Origin: Halalkalibacter sp. APA_J-10(15) | Lineage (GTDB): Bacteria; Bacillota; Bacilli; Bacillales; Bacillaceae_D | DNA: 64,000 nucleotides | Direction: 5' to 3' | NCBI RefSeq assembly: GCF_023017105.1 | Contig: NZ_JALKEV010000005.1 | Span: 186,001-250,000 of the forward strand | Shown: positions 10,187 through 17,935 of the stretch, piece by piece | Numbering within the stretch: the stretch's first letter is position 1 | Layout of the letters: every line of letters starts with the position of its first letter | Made by a program: the position numbers and the translations under genes | The notes under the pieces: model-generated | What the model was told of the DNA's origin: nothing | What the model saw: only the letters and a program-made list of their open reading frames with translations | Databases searched by the model: none

Positions 10187-10216
10187 GCATGTTTTTCATC
10201 CTTCAGACTCATTCTA
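10187..10216 (+). promoter_or_regulatory. Candidate sigma-G promoter for the SASP gene
   Basis: GCATG (10187-10191) and CATTCTA (10210-10216), separated by 18 bp, match the sigma-G pattern (GHATR and CATNHTA). Forespore expression is expected for alpha/beta SASP genes. The predicted start is only about 17 nt upstream of the ATG. Confidence 0.55.
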
Positions 10217-10239
10217 TGAGTACAAAGGAGGTGAGAGAC

Positions 10240-10440
10240 ATGGCTAATAATAACAGCTCAAACCAACTTGTCGTACCTGGTGTACAACAAGCACTAGATC
10301 AAATGAAGTTTGAAATTGCTTCTGAATTTGGCGTTCAACTTGGACCTGATGCAACTTCACGTGCGAATGGTTCTGTAGGTGGTGAAATCACTAAGCGTCT
10401 TGTTCAGATGGCGGAACAACAAATGGGTGGTCAACGGTAA
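10240..10440 (+). CDS. Alpha/beta-type small acid-soluble spore protein
   Basis: A forespore protein that coats DNA and protects it from UV and heat; it is later degraded by the GPR protease as an amino-acid store. The 66-residue product starts [14 protein letters not shown]. It has the family's two conserved blocks: the GPR-cleavage region [10 protein letters not shown] and the DNA-binding region [20 protein letters not shown]. The frame is open upstream to 10183, but AAAGGAGGTG directly precedes the ATG at 10240. It is a single gene with its own promoter and terminator. Which of the several SASP paralogues it corresponds to cannot be decided here. Confidence 0.95.
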   Translation: MANNNSSNQLVVPGVQQALDQMKFEIASEFGVQLGPDATSRANGSVGGEITKRLVQMAEQQMGGQR

Positions 10441-10463
10441 TTAAATAAATGATGGATTGAAGA

Positions 10464-10508
10464 AGTCGCTGCTTTAAGGAATGTTCTCCTTAGAGGGCGA
10501 CTCTTTTC
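10464..10508 (+). terminator. SASP gene terminator
   Basis: A stem made of AGTCGC..CTTTAAGGA and TCCTTAGAG..GCGACT, followed by CTTTT. Confidence 0.8.
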
Positions 10509-10665
10509 AGATTGTGACCACTGAAAAAATCTATTTTCATAAAGAATATAGGAAGTAGCTGATTTGTACGATCTTAAAGAGCTCTATTTATTCGTATAGC
10601 GCTTCTAAATTGCAAGTTTTGATTGGTTCTGTCACGATATAGAGAAAATAGGAGGAGTGATTGAG

Positions 10666-12267
10666 GTGGGTACGTTATGGTGTAATGGTACTTTCTATAC
10701 AATGAAGGAAGAAGGTCAAGCGATTGAAGCGGTTTTTGTAGAAAACGGGATCGTTGTGGCGTTAGGTTCAAGACGTGAACTAGAGCGTGCATTTAAAGAT
10801 GAGTTGGAAGAAGTGAAAGATGTTAATGGCGGCTATGTTTATCCAGGTTTTGTTGATAGTCACTTACATATGATTGGACACGGTGAAACGAAGATCCGCT
10901 TGGATTTATCAAATGTTACCTCTGCTCAAGAAATAAAGCGGCTATTAAAAGATAAAGCTACAACATTACATGAGGGAGAATGGCTATTAGCTGAAGGATG
11001 GAATGAGAATCATTTTGTTGATCGCAATATTTTACATCGTGATGAGCTTGATGAGATTTGCCCTGATCACCCTCTCTATATAACAAGAATTTGTCGTCAT
11101 GCAGCGCTAGTGAATAGTCGAGCGCTAGAATTAGCGGGGATACATTTAGAAACGAATGATCCTGAAGGAGGAGTGATCGTCCGAGATCATAAAGGGGAAC
11201 CGACAGGGTATTTGTTAGATGCAGCAACTGAGCTTGTGAAGGATGTCATACCGGAAGTAAGTGAAGCTTATATTCGCCAAGCATTGGAGCTAGCGGTAGA
11301 CGATTTGTTAAGCAAAGGAATTGTTGGAGGACATACAGAGGATTTAGCTTACTATGGTGGCTTTGAGAAAACATTAAGCCAATTTATGAATGTGATAGAT
11401 GGGCATCGAAGGAAGTTTCGCGCGCATTTACTCGTACATCATGAGGCGCTAGATGAAATGAAGCAGAAGCAGTATTCGTTTGGAGAGCTGACTCCTTTTA
11501 TCGAGTTAGGTGCAGTAAAATTATTTGCTGATGGAGCACTAGGTGGACGCACCGCTCTCTTAAAGAAGCCATATTCAGATGATCCGTCGACTTCTGGTGT
11601 TGCGATTCATTCAGAGCATTCACTAAAAAAGATCGTTCAATTAGCTAGAGAATGTTCGCAACCTGTTGCGATCCATACAATTGGCGATGGGGCATTGGAG
11701 ATGGCATTAGATGTAATCGAACAATATCCACTTAATCAAGGTAGAGATCGACTGATTCATGTGCAAGTTGCTAGCGAATCATTAATTGAGCGAATGCAAG
11801 CATTACCCGTAGCGTTAGATATACAACCACGGTTTGTTATTTCAGATTTCCCTTGGGTCATAGAGAGACTTGGACAGAATCGAATGGCTTACTCATTTGC
11901 ATGGAAAACATTGCTCGATGCTGGATTAGCGTGTGCAGGTGGCTCTGATGCACCAATTGAACCGATTGATCCTTTATTAGGTATTCATGCAGCAGTGACT
12001 AGACGAAATCGTGGTGAAACGCATGAAGGCTATTTGCCACATGAAAAATTATCACCTTTTGAAGCGATCCAATTATTTACGAAGGGCAGTGCTTATGCTA
12101 TCGGGAAAGAACATAGTCGAGGATTCATTGCTGAAGGGTATAGCGCTGATTTCACGGTATTAGATCAGGATCTATTTCATATTGCTCCTGATGAAATCTT
12201 ATCGACGACCGTTTTGATGACGGTAGTTGATAATACAGTCATGTATGTTCATCATGAGCCTTCTTGA
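10666..12267 (+). CDS. YtcJ-like amidohydrolase (amidohydrolase 3 family)
   Basis: A metal-dependent hydrolase of about 533 residues; the physiological substrate is unknown. The TIM-barrel signature is clear: YPGFVDSHLHMIGHG (metal HxH), the carboxylated-lysine region VKLFADGALGGRTA, AIHTIGDGA, and the catalytic GGSDAPIEPIDPL near the C terminus. Homologues (B. subtilis YtcJ, N-substituted formamide deformylase-like) hydrolyse amide bonds. The start is uncertain: GTG 10657 sits on the GGAGGA motif, so GTG 10666 is preferred. It is followed by a strong hairpin and is convergent with nadK2. Single gene, no operon partner. Confidence 0.8.
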   Translation: MGTLWCNGTFYTMKEEGQAIEAVFVENGIVVALGSRRELERAFKDELEEVKDVNGGYVYPGFVDSHLHMIGHGETKIRLDLSNVTSAQEIKRLLKDKATTLHEGEWLLAEGWNENHFVDRNILHRDELDEICPDHPLYITRICRHAALVNSRALELAGIHLETNDPEGGVIVRDHKGEPTGYLLDAATELVKDVIPEVSEAYIRQALELAVDDLLSKGIVGGHTEDLAYYGGFEKTLSQFMNVIDGHRRKFRAHLLVHHEALDEMKQKQYSFGELTPFIELGAVKLFADGALGGRTALLKKPYSDDPSTSGVAIHSEHSLKKIVQLARECSQPVAIHTIGDGALEMALDVIEQYPLNQGRDRLIHVQVASESLIERMQALPVALDIQPRFVISDFPWVIERLGQNRMAYSFAWKTLLDAGLACAGGSDAPIEPIDPLLGIHAAVTRRNRGETHEGYLPHEKLSPFEAIQLFTKGSAYAIGKEHSRGFIAEGYSADFTVLDQDLFHIAPDEILSTTVLMTVVDNTVMYVHHEPS

Positions 12268-12271
12268 TGAT

Positions 12272-12306
12272 AAGGTCTAAAACGGTTATCATTCGTTTTA
12301 GACCTT
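12272..12306. terminator. Terminator between ytcJ-like gene and nadK2
   Basis: A perfect 13-bp stem, AAGGTCTAAAACG / CGTTTTAGACCTT, with a 9-nt loop lies between convergent genes. Confidence 0.85.
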
Positions 12307-12333
12307 TGCTGTGGCCTTCGCTGCCGTGTTTTT

Positions 12334-13125
12334 TTAGAAAAAATTTTGCTGAACGTTGCGCCAAAAATGATAATTATCCTTTTGAAGAATGTGAATTTGA
12401 TGGTCAGCGAGTGAGAGTGAGACTTCTTTAGCGTGACGAATGCTTAATGCCTCATTGTCAACACCAATAATCGGATGATCGTTCCCATCTTGGATGACTT
12501 TTAGAGTGAGTATACGATCTGCATTAAGTACAAACGACGTCCCCAACGTACGATAATGGTTGTTATTGAGTGAGGCGATCTCGCTTACTTGGATCGACGA
12601 TAAAGTAGGGTCAATAATTGCCCCCCTAACAGATTTACTGTATCCTGTGCTTCCAGATGGGGTTGATATAATCATTCCATCACCACGGAAGGTTTCAAAA
12701 TGAAACTGATCAATATAGACATCTAAGACAAAGGTTTTAATGACATTAGAACGGATTGTACATTCATTTAAGCAATAAAATGGAGTTTCGTCATTGATAA
12801 TAACTTGTAAAATCGGATTGCTTCGAATGGATTGATGTTCATTTGTCATCATTTGAAAGGCGAGATCGAGATCATTCATCGTGAAATCGGTATAAAAGCC
12901 TGTTGTTGGATCAGGAGTAATCCCGATATACGTATGTTGCGGGCTAAAGTTGGTCTTTTGTGCTGCTTGGAGGAAAGCGTTGTCTCCTCCAATACTCGCG
13001 ATAATTGTAGCATCTTCTAGATGATCAACAATGGGGATATTACGTTCTTTCGCTTTAGATCGAAAAAGCTTAGAGTATGTATCCATTTCACTTGTCTTCT
13101 TATAAAAAAGGTAAATTTTCTGCAT
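12334..13125 (-). CDS. NAD kinase 2 (NadK2/YtdI type)
   Basis: Phosphorylates NAD to NADP. The protein has 263 residues, as in the second NAD kinase of Bacillus. Family motifs are present: a glycine-rich IASIGGDNAFLQA, CLNECTIRS (the NE motif), GDGMIISTPSGSTGYSKS and GVDNEA. Two deviations stand out. The usual GGDGT reads GGDNA, keeping the catalytic aspartate but changing the next two residues, and GSTAY reads GSTGY. Start: ATG 13125 behind AAAGGACG, rather than the TTG at 13128. It is divergent from ytfI. Confidence 0.87.
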   Translation of the reverse strand: MQKIYLFYKKTSEMDTYSKLFRSKAKERNIPIVDHLEDATIIASIGGDNAFLQAAQKTNFSPQHTYIGITPDPTTGFYTDFTMNDLDLAFQMMTNEHQSIRSNPILQVIINDETPFYCLNECTIRSNVIKTFVLDVYIDQFHFETFRGDGMIISTPSGSTGYSKSVRGAIIDPTLSSIQVSEIASLNNNHYRTLGTSFVLNADRILTLKVIQDGNDHPIIGVDNEALSIRHAKEVSLSLADHQIHILQKDNYHFWRNVQQNFF

Positions 13126-13258
13126 CAAATCGTCCTTTCTTCATCGTTTAGTTGATTCTAGTTTAAATCATGGAACGGTTCATGACAATGTGTCACGTTT
13201 ATTGAAGGCTAATTAAGGTGAAACTAGATGGAAACATGAGGAAAGAAGGGGGTTCTTA

Positions 13259-13918
13259 GTGGTTTGGGTTTATATACTTGGGGGATGTATCATTCTGTTC
13301 GTGTTGCTACTTTTATTGAAATTGAAGATTCAAATTCACTATTATCATGAAATGGATGATGATCAGCTTGAGGTAACTGTCTATATATGGTGGATGAAAG
13401 TATACTCATTTTCAGCTCCAGTGATTAAATTCAATGTGGAGACACTATCCTTAGAAGTAGAAGAAAAGCAAAAGGTTGCAATGAATCAGAAGGAGAAAAA
13501 AGATGTTTTGACGCCTAAAAAGCTTATTGAAGACTTACGTCTATTTCGTGATTTTTTGCAGCATGTTGTTGGTTTGCATAAGATTGTCCGTCGCTTTTTA
13601 AAAAAGGTGCGTGTCAAACAGTTGAAATGGCACTCAGCACTTGGTATCCAAGATGCGGCCCATACAGCTCAACTAGCTGGTGCTGTATGGGCCTTGAAGA
13701 GTGTTATTTTTGGAATGGTCTCACATTATACTCGACTTGAGGATACTCCTCAAATGACAGTAGAGCCACGTTATCAAATATTTTATTCTCATACGAAGCT
13801 TTCCTGCATGATTTCGTTTCGTCTCGGGCAAGCTATCCTTGCAGGCCTAATGTTAGTTAAGCATTGGCGAAGAAAACCGTCTAATCAGAAAGCTCAGTCG
13901 GTTGAGGAAAATATTTAA
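13259..13918 (+). CDS. ytfI: DUF2953 membrane protein (YtfI-like)
   Basis: Function unknown. The protein has 219 residues with an N-terminal hydrophobic helix (VWVYILGGCIILFVLLLLL, residues 2-20) followed by a basic soluble region with LRLFRDFLQHVVG and RRFLKKVRVKQLKWHSALG, typical of DUF2953. It starts with GTG behind AAGGGGG. It lies 15 bp upstream of ytfJ, forming the conserved ytfIJ pair, which suggests a sporulation link (ytfJ is a spore gene in B. subtilis). There is no sign of a frameshift or recent transfer. Confidence 0.82.
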   Translation: MVWVYILGGCIILFVLLLLLKLKIQIHYYHEMDDDQLEVTVYIWWMKVYSFSAPVIKFNVETLSLEVEEKQKVAMNQKEKKDVLTPKKLIEDLRLFRDFLQHVVGLHKIVRRFLKKVRVKQLKWHSALGIQDAAHTAQLAGAVWALKSVIFGMVSHYTRLEDTPQMTVEPRYQIFYSHTKLSCMISFRLGQAILAGLMLVKHWRRKPSNQKAQSVEENI

Positions 13919-13933
13919 TAGGGAGGTATTACG

Positions 13934-14383
13934 TTGGGAGATCATCCGATTCAAGGTTTAATGAAAACGGCAATGGAAAATCTAAAGGAAATGGTAGACG
14001 TAAATACGATCGTAGGAGATCCTGTTGAAACTCCGGATGGTAGTGTCATCATGCCTGTGTCGAAGGTTGGATTTGGTTTTGCAGCAGGTGGTAGTGAGTT
14101 TATCATTGATCATCATCATGATGAAGAACATAAACATCCTTTCGGAGGAGGAAGCGGTGGTGGGGTGTCCATTACACCAATTGCGTTTCTTGTTGTGAAT
14201 AGCAAAGGTGTGAAGATGGTTCATCTTGATAGCAATACTCATTTATACGAAAAACTTCTCGATTTTGCACCACAAGTTGTTGATAAAATTCAAGAGATGA
14301 TTGGGCAATCTGACCAGAAAAAAGGCAATCCGTATGTAGCAGGGAACCCGCCGCCACCCCCACCCCCAAATACAACTATGTAG
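13934..14383 (+). CDS. ytfJ: GerW-family sporulation protein YtfJ
   Basis: Required for spore germination or spore integrity in Bacillus; exact biochemical role unknown. The protein has 149 residues. The GerW core (MVDVNTIVGDPVETPDGS, IMPVSKVGFGFAAGGSEF, VSITPIAFLVV) is complete. Two low-complexity insertions are notable: a His/Asp/Glu cluster (DHHHDEEHKHPFGGG, about residues 61-75) that looks metal-binding, and a C-terminal run of seven prolines. The start codon is TTG, with GGGAGG upstream at the right distance. It is the last gene of ytfIJ and is followed by a strong terminator. Confidence 0.9.
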   Translation: MGDHPIQGLMKTAMENLKEMVDVNTIVGDPVETPDGSVIMPVSKVGFGFAAGGSEFIIDHHHDEEHKHPFGGGSGGGVSITPIAFLVVNSKGVKMVHLDSNTHLYEKLLDFAPQVVDKIQEMIGQSDQKKGNPYVAGNPPPPPPPNTTM

Positions 14384-14407
14384 GTAAAAAGCTACTCCGA
14401 GAAGCAA

Positions 14408-14447
14408 GGGCACCGAAAAAGTTTGGTTTTTAACTTTTTCGGTGCCC
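14408..14447 (+). terminator. ytfJ terminator, member of a dispersed hairpin repeat
   Basis: A perfect 16-bp stem (GGGCACCGAAAAAGTT / AACTTTTTCGGTGCCC) with an 8-nt loop and a TTTT tail. Its arms resemble hairpins at 23639-23678 and 43304-43355. Confidence 0.85.
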
Positions 14448-14506
14448 TTTTAAGCAACGAGTGAAGCGATTGATAGTAAAAATCAAGACAGAAAAAGGTG
14501 ATTTGT

Positions 14507-14518
14507 ACTTTTTCAGTG
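14507..14518. repeat. Half-copy of the CACTGAAAAAGT repeat
   Basis: ACTTTTTCAGTG, identical to the right arm of the 43304-43355 repeat, stands alone 60 bp past the ytfJ terminator. It may be a remnant; a chance match of 12 bp in AT-rich DNA cannot be excluded. Confidence 0.35.
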
Positions 14519-14587
14519 TACTCTGAGTAGTTGAAGTAGCTTTCTGTCTGTGTCGTCATTCAAAAACCTCTTCGTCGTCCATATTAA

Positions 14588-14616
14588 TTGCCATATTAAG
14601 GGTGGTCATGTACAAT
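14588..14616 (+). promoter_or_regulatory. Candidate sigma-A promoter of tpx
   Basis: TTGCCA (14588-14593), a 17-bp spacer and TACAAT (14611-14616), about 37 bp upstream of the tpx ATG. Confidence 0.6.
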
Positions 14617-14653
14617 AGCATTGATGTGACATAAATTATGAGGAGGATGAATG

Positions 14654-15154
14654 ATGGCAGAAATTACGTTTAAGAATAATCCAGTTACACTGCTCGGCAC
14701 TGAAGTAAAGGTTGGGGAAAAGGCTCCAGATTTTAAGGTGCTAGCAAATGATTTATCTGAAGTATCATTAGCTGATTCTAAAGGAACTGTTAGATTGATT
14801 AGTGTCGTTCCGTCAATTGATACGGGTGTATGTGATCAACAAACTCGCCGTTTTAATGAAGAAGCAGCTTCGTTAGATAATGTGAACGTATTAACGGTAA
14901 GTGTTGATCTTCCATTTGCACAAAAACGTTGGTGTGCAGCAGCAGGAATTGAAAATGTACAAACGTTATCTGATCATCGCGATCTTTCTTTTGGACAAGC
15001 TTATGGTGTAGCGATTGAAGAACTTCGATTGCTAGCAAGATCGGTGTTTGTTATTGATTCATCTGATACGGTTGTATATGCAGAGTATGTTTCTGAAGCA
15101 ACAAACCATCCGGATTATGAAGCAGCAATTGAAGCTGCTAAAGCAGCAAAATAA
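14654..15154 (+). CDS. tpx: Thiol peroxidase (atypical 2-Cys peroxiredoxin)
   Basis: Reduces hydrogen peroxide and lipid hydroperoxides using thioredoxin. The protein has 166 residues. The peroxidatic cysteine is C60 in [17 protein letters not shown] and the resolving cysteine is C94 in [12 protein letters not shown], the spacing typical of Tpx. Other family marks are GEKAPDF near the N terminus and the dimer loop [12 protein letters not shown] 14654 is preferred over the adjacent ATG 14651 from the AGGAGG spacing. It has its own promoter and lies upstream of ytxK and ackA as in B. subtilis. Confidence 0.97.
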   Translation: MAEITFKNNPVTLLGTEVKVGEKAPDFKVLANDLSEVSLADSKGTVRLISVVPSIDTGVCDQQTRRFNEEAASLDNVNVLTVSVDLPFAQKRWCAAAGIENVQTLSDHRDLSFGQAYGVAIEELRLLARSVFVIDSSDTVVYAEYVSEATNHPDYEAAIEAAKAAK

Positions 15155-15172
15155 AAGAATTGATTGGCAGAG

Positions 15173-15315
15173 AAGAAGAGGCTGGGACATAACGAAAGTG
15201 TTTAGCTGAGAATCTGAACAATGTGCAAAGTGTATTTCAGTAACGTTTTATTTGCACGCCTGTGTATTTGTTCGGATTTCCATTTAGGAAAACACTTTTT
15301 GCCCAGCCTCTTTCT
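15173..15315. mobile_element. Putative 140-bp MITE with GAGGCTGGG termini
   Basis: Terminal inverted repeats of about 29 bp (left AGAGGCTGGGACATAACG.. then AGTGTTT; right inverted AGAGGCTGGGCAAAAAG..TGTTTT) enclose inner inverted segments (TCTGAACAA / TTGTTCGGA), so the whole unit folds into one long hairpin. The tips match the ends of the decayed IS at 58957-59879. It lies directly behind tpx and may also end its transcript. Confidence 0.55.
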
Positions 15316-15393
15316 CAATGCTTAGGAGACGATAAATAAATTTATTCGTTGGATAACTGTAACAAGGTTGAAAAGAAATGAAAAGACGTAGGG

Positions 15394-16383
15394 ATGAATG
15401 CTATGGTAGTAGAACAATTATATGATTACTTTGACAAGTGTGCACTTTATTTAGAGAAAAATGGCCTGAACACTTATTTAGAAGGGTTAGCAGAAGCAGG
15501 AGAGAATTTATTTCAACATCAAATTGTACAACAGATATCAGATGATGATCAAGCAATATTAAAACGGCTGTTAAATAATGTAGCTGAATTAGAGTATGAA
15601 CGCGAGGACGTAAGGAAGGCGCTTCAGCTCGCTGTATTGAAGGGGATGAAAGGTGCGGTGCAGCCACATCATTCCATGACACCTGAGGCAGTAAGTTTAT
15701 TTGTCCATTATTTATTTCAAAAGTTGCTTGGAGAAAAGCAGCAGGCTACGGTTCTTGATTTGGCTGTAGGATCTGGTAATTTATTGTATACGCTTTTGAA
15801 TCAATCGAAAGTCTCTTTGGGTGCACAAGCTTTTGAAGTGGATGAGACATTATTAAAATTAGCGTACATTGGTGCAAACTTACAGCATCATGAAGTCAAC
15901 CTATATCATCAAGACAGTGTTGAACGATTATCAACCCCAAAAGTCGATTTAGTTGTGACGGATCTTCCTGTTGGTTATTATCCTAAAGACGATGTTGCCA
16001 GTCAATATGAGCTAAAAGCGGGAGAAGGGCATTCTTATATCCATCATTTAATGATTGAACAAGGCTTGAACCAAGTGAAAGACGGTGGATTTCTTCTTTT
16101 CTTAGTGCCGAACTTCTTATTTGAAAGTGAGCAATCAAAGGCATTACATGAGTATTTAAAAAAGCATGCGCACATTTTGTCTTTGCTGCAATTACCACAA
16201 TCGATGTTTTCATCGGAACAGTTCGGTAAAAGCATTTTCGTAATTCAAAAGAAAGGAAACGGAACTAAATCACCGAGTCAAGCGTTATTAGCCGAATTGC
16301 CATCTTTTTCGAAAAAGGAAGCCTTAGCAGACATGATACAGAGGATTAATAAATGGTTTGCTGACGAATTGGGAATCTTATAA
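15394..16383 (+). CDS. ytxK: Class I SAM-dependent methyltransferase YtxK
   Basis: A putative N6-adenine-type methyltransferase of unknown target; 329 residues. The SAM-binding motif LDLAVGSGNLLYTLL (about residue 122) and the catalytic-like VVTDLPVGYYP (a D-P-P-Y/NPPF variant, about residue 190) are visible. It lacks a target-recognition domain, so it does not look like a restriction-modification enzyme. It precedes ackA as in B. subtilis. The start could also be ATG 15403, which is better spaced from a weak TAGGGA. A terminator follows. Confidence 0.85.
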   Translation: MNAMVVEQLYDYFDKCALYLEKNGLNTYLEGLAEAGENLFQHQIVQQISDDDQAILKRLLNNVAELEYEREDVRKALQLAVLKGMKGAVQPHHSMTPEAVSLFVHYLFQKLLGEKQQATVLDLAVGSGNLLYTLLNQSKVSLGAQAFEVDETLLKLAYIGANLQHHEVNLYHQDSVERLSTPKVDLVVTDLPVGYYPKDDVASQYELKAGEGHSYIHHLMIEQGLNQVKDGGFLLFLVPNFLFESEQSKALHEYLKKHAHILSLLQLPQSMFSSEQFGKSIFVIQKKGNGTKSPSQALLAELPSFSKKEALADMIQRINKWFADELGIL

Positions 16384-16388
16384 TCATA

Positions 16389-16421
16389 AGCCTGACCTCA
16401 AAAAAAGGTTAGGCTATTTTT
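16389..16421 (+). terminator. ytxK terminator
   Basis: AGCCTGACCT / AGGTTAGGCT stem followed by ATTTTTT. Confidence 0.9.
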
Positions 16422-16480
16422 TAAGAGGTAAAAAAATCTAATGTACTGGAGTGTTTACTCAAGGTAGATGTAAGTGAATG

Positions 16481-16495
16481 ATGAAAACGATGTGA
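16481..16495 (+). promoter_or_regulatory. Candidate CcpA cre site upstream of ackA
   Basis: ATGAAAACGATGTGA matches the cre consensus WTGNAANCGNWNNCW at 14 of 15 positions. In B. subtilis ackA is activated by CcpA through an upstream cre, so an upstream position is consistent with activation of overflow metabolism. Confidence 0.5.
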
Positions 16496-16558
16496 ATGTT
16501 CTTTGTAAGAGTATTCATTTCTGAATTGTTCGAATATGGGAGAAATCGACACTTTTAC

Positions 16559-16587
16559 TTGAAATAAGCTTGTTTCGGTGCTTAAAT
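16559..16587 (+). promoter_or_regulatory. Candidate ackA promoter
   Basis: TTGAAA, 17-bp spacer, TTAAAT. It is the best sigma-A-like match before ackA, but the cre would then lie near -107, farther than in B. subtilis. A second upstream start is possible. Confidence 0.35.
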
Positions 16588-16624
16588 GTAAGATGATCTA
16601 TTTACAAAGGAGCGGGTTATAAGA

Positions 16625-17812
16625 ATGTCAAACATCTTAGCAATTAATGCAGGGAGTTCTTCTTTAAAATTCCAACTGTTAACAATGCCACAAGAAAAAG
16701 TTGTGACAAAAGGGTTAGTTGAACGTATTGGGCTAGACCAAGGAGTATTTACAATTGAAGTAAATGAAGAGAAGCAATCAGACACATTAAAAATTCCTGA
16801 TCACGCTGAAGCGGTCAAAATCCTATTAGATAAATTAACGTCACTTGGAATTATACAATCATTAAATGAGATTGATGGTATTGGGCACCGTGTCGTCCAC
16901 GGAGGGGAGAAGTTTAATGATTCCGTTTTAATTACAGATGAAGTCTTAAAAGGTATAGAAGAGGTTTCTGAGCTTGCTCCCTTACACAATCCTGCCAATG
17001 TTGTCGGAATTAAAGCATTTAAAGAAGTATTACCAAATGTGCCAGCGGTTGCTGTGTTTGATACGGCGTTCCATCAAACAATGCCTGAATCTTCTTACCT
17101 TTACAGCTTGCCATATGAATATTATAAAGAGTATGGAATTCGTAAATATGGCTTCCATGGAACTTCTCATAAATACGTCTCTAATAGAGCAGCAGAGTTG
17201 TTAGGGAGACCCATTGAACAGCTACGTTTATTATCTTGTCACTTAGGAAACGGTGCGAGTATTGCCGCGATTGAGGGTGGTAAGTCGATCGATACATCAA
17301 TGGGCTTCACTCCGCTTGCTGGAGTAACGATGGGTACTCGTTCAGGGAACATTGATCCTGCTCTTATTCCATACATTATGGGTAAAACGAATCAAGATGC
17401 AAATCAAGTGCTAGATACACTTAACAAACGAAGCGGGCTGTTAGGAGTTTCTGGTTTTTCAAGCGACTTACGTGATATTGTGAATAAAGCGGAAGAAGGA
17501 AATGCTCGTGCGCAATTAGCTTTAGATGTTTTTACTTCTCGTATTCATAAATATATCGGTTCGTATGCTGCGCGAATGAGTGGGGTGGATGCGATTATTT
17601 TCACAGCTGGAATTGGTGAAAATAGTGATGTCATTCGTGCGCAAGTGTTAAAAGGATTAGAGTTTATGGGAGTATATTGGGACCCAGCTTTAAATCAAGT
17701 GAGAGGTCAAGAAGCGTTTGTGAATTATCCTCACTCACCGGTTAAAGTGTTAATTATTCCAACAAATGAAGAAGTTATGCTTGCTCGTGATACGGTTCGT
17801 TTAGCAAAATAA
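16625..17812 (+). CDS. ackA: Acetate kinase
   Basis: Interconverts acetyl phosphate + ADP and acetate + ATP in overflow metabolism. The protein has 395 residues. Signatures: [14 protein letters not shown] at the N terminus (phosphate-binding), DTAFHQTMP (acetate site), the catalytic [13 protein letters not shown] and [13 protein letters not shown]. It follows an AAAGGAGCGG Shine-Dalgarno. It is monocistronic between ytxK and yhaM, with a candidate CcpA site upstream and a strong terminator downstream. No phosphotransacetylase gene lies in the window. Confidence 0.98.
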   Translation: MSNILAINAGSSSLKFQLLTMPQEKVVTKGLVERIGLDQGVFTIEVNEEKQSDTLKIPDHAEAVKILLDKLTSLGIIQSLNEIDGIGHRVVHGGEKFNDSVLITDEVLKGIEEVSELAPLHNPANVVGIKAFKEVLPNVPAVAVFDTAFHQTMPESSYLYSLPYEYYKEYGIRKYGFHGTSHKYVSNRAAELLGRPIEQLRLLSCHLGNGASIAAIEGGKSIDTSMGFTPLAGVTMGTRSGNIDPALIPYIMGKTNQDANQVLDTLNKRSGLLGVSGFSSDLRDIVNKAEEGNARAQLALDVFTSRIHKYIGSYAARMSGVDAIIFTAGIGENSDVIRAQVLKGLEFMGVYWDPALNQVRGQEAFVNYPHSPVKVLIIPTNEEVMLARDTVRLAK

Positions 17813-17823
17813 TCATGTTCGAT

Positions 17824-17869
17824 AAGGGGTTATATGAAGAGTTAACGAATACTCTTCATATAACCCCTT
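17824..17869 (+). terminator. ackA terminator
   Basis: A perfect 19-bp stem from AAGGGGTTATATGAAGAGT and its complement, 8-nt loop, then CTTTCTTT. Confidence 0.9.
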
Positions 17870-17935
17870 CTTTCTTTGCAAACTTTTACATACAATAGAA
17901 AGGAAAAGCTGATTCATACTTAAGGGGGAGTTAGT

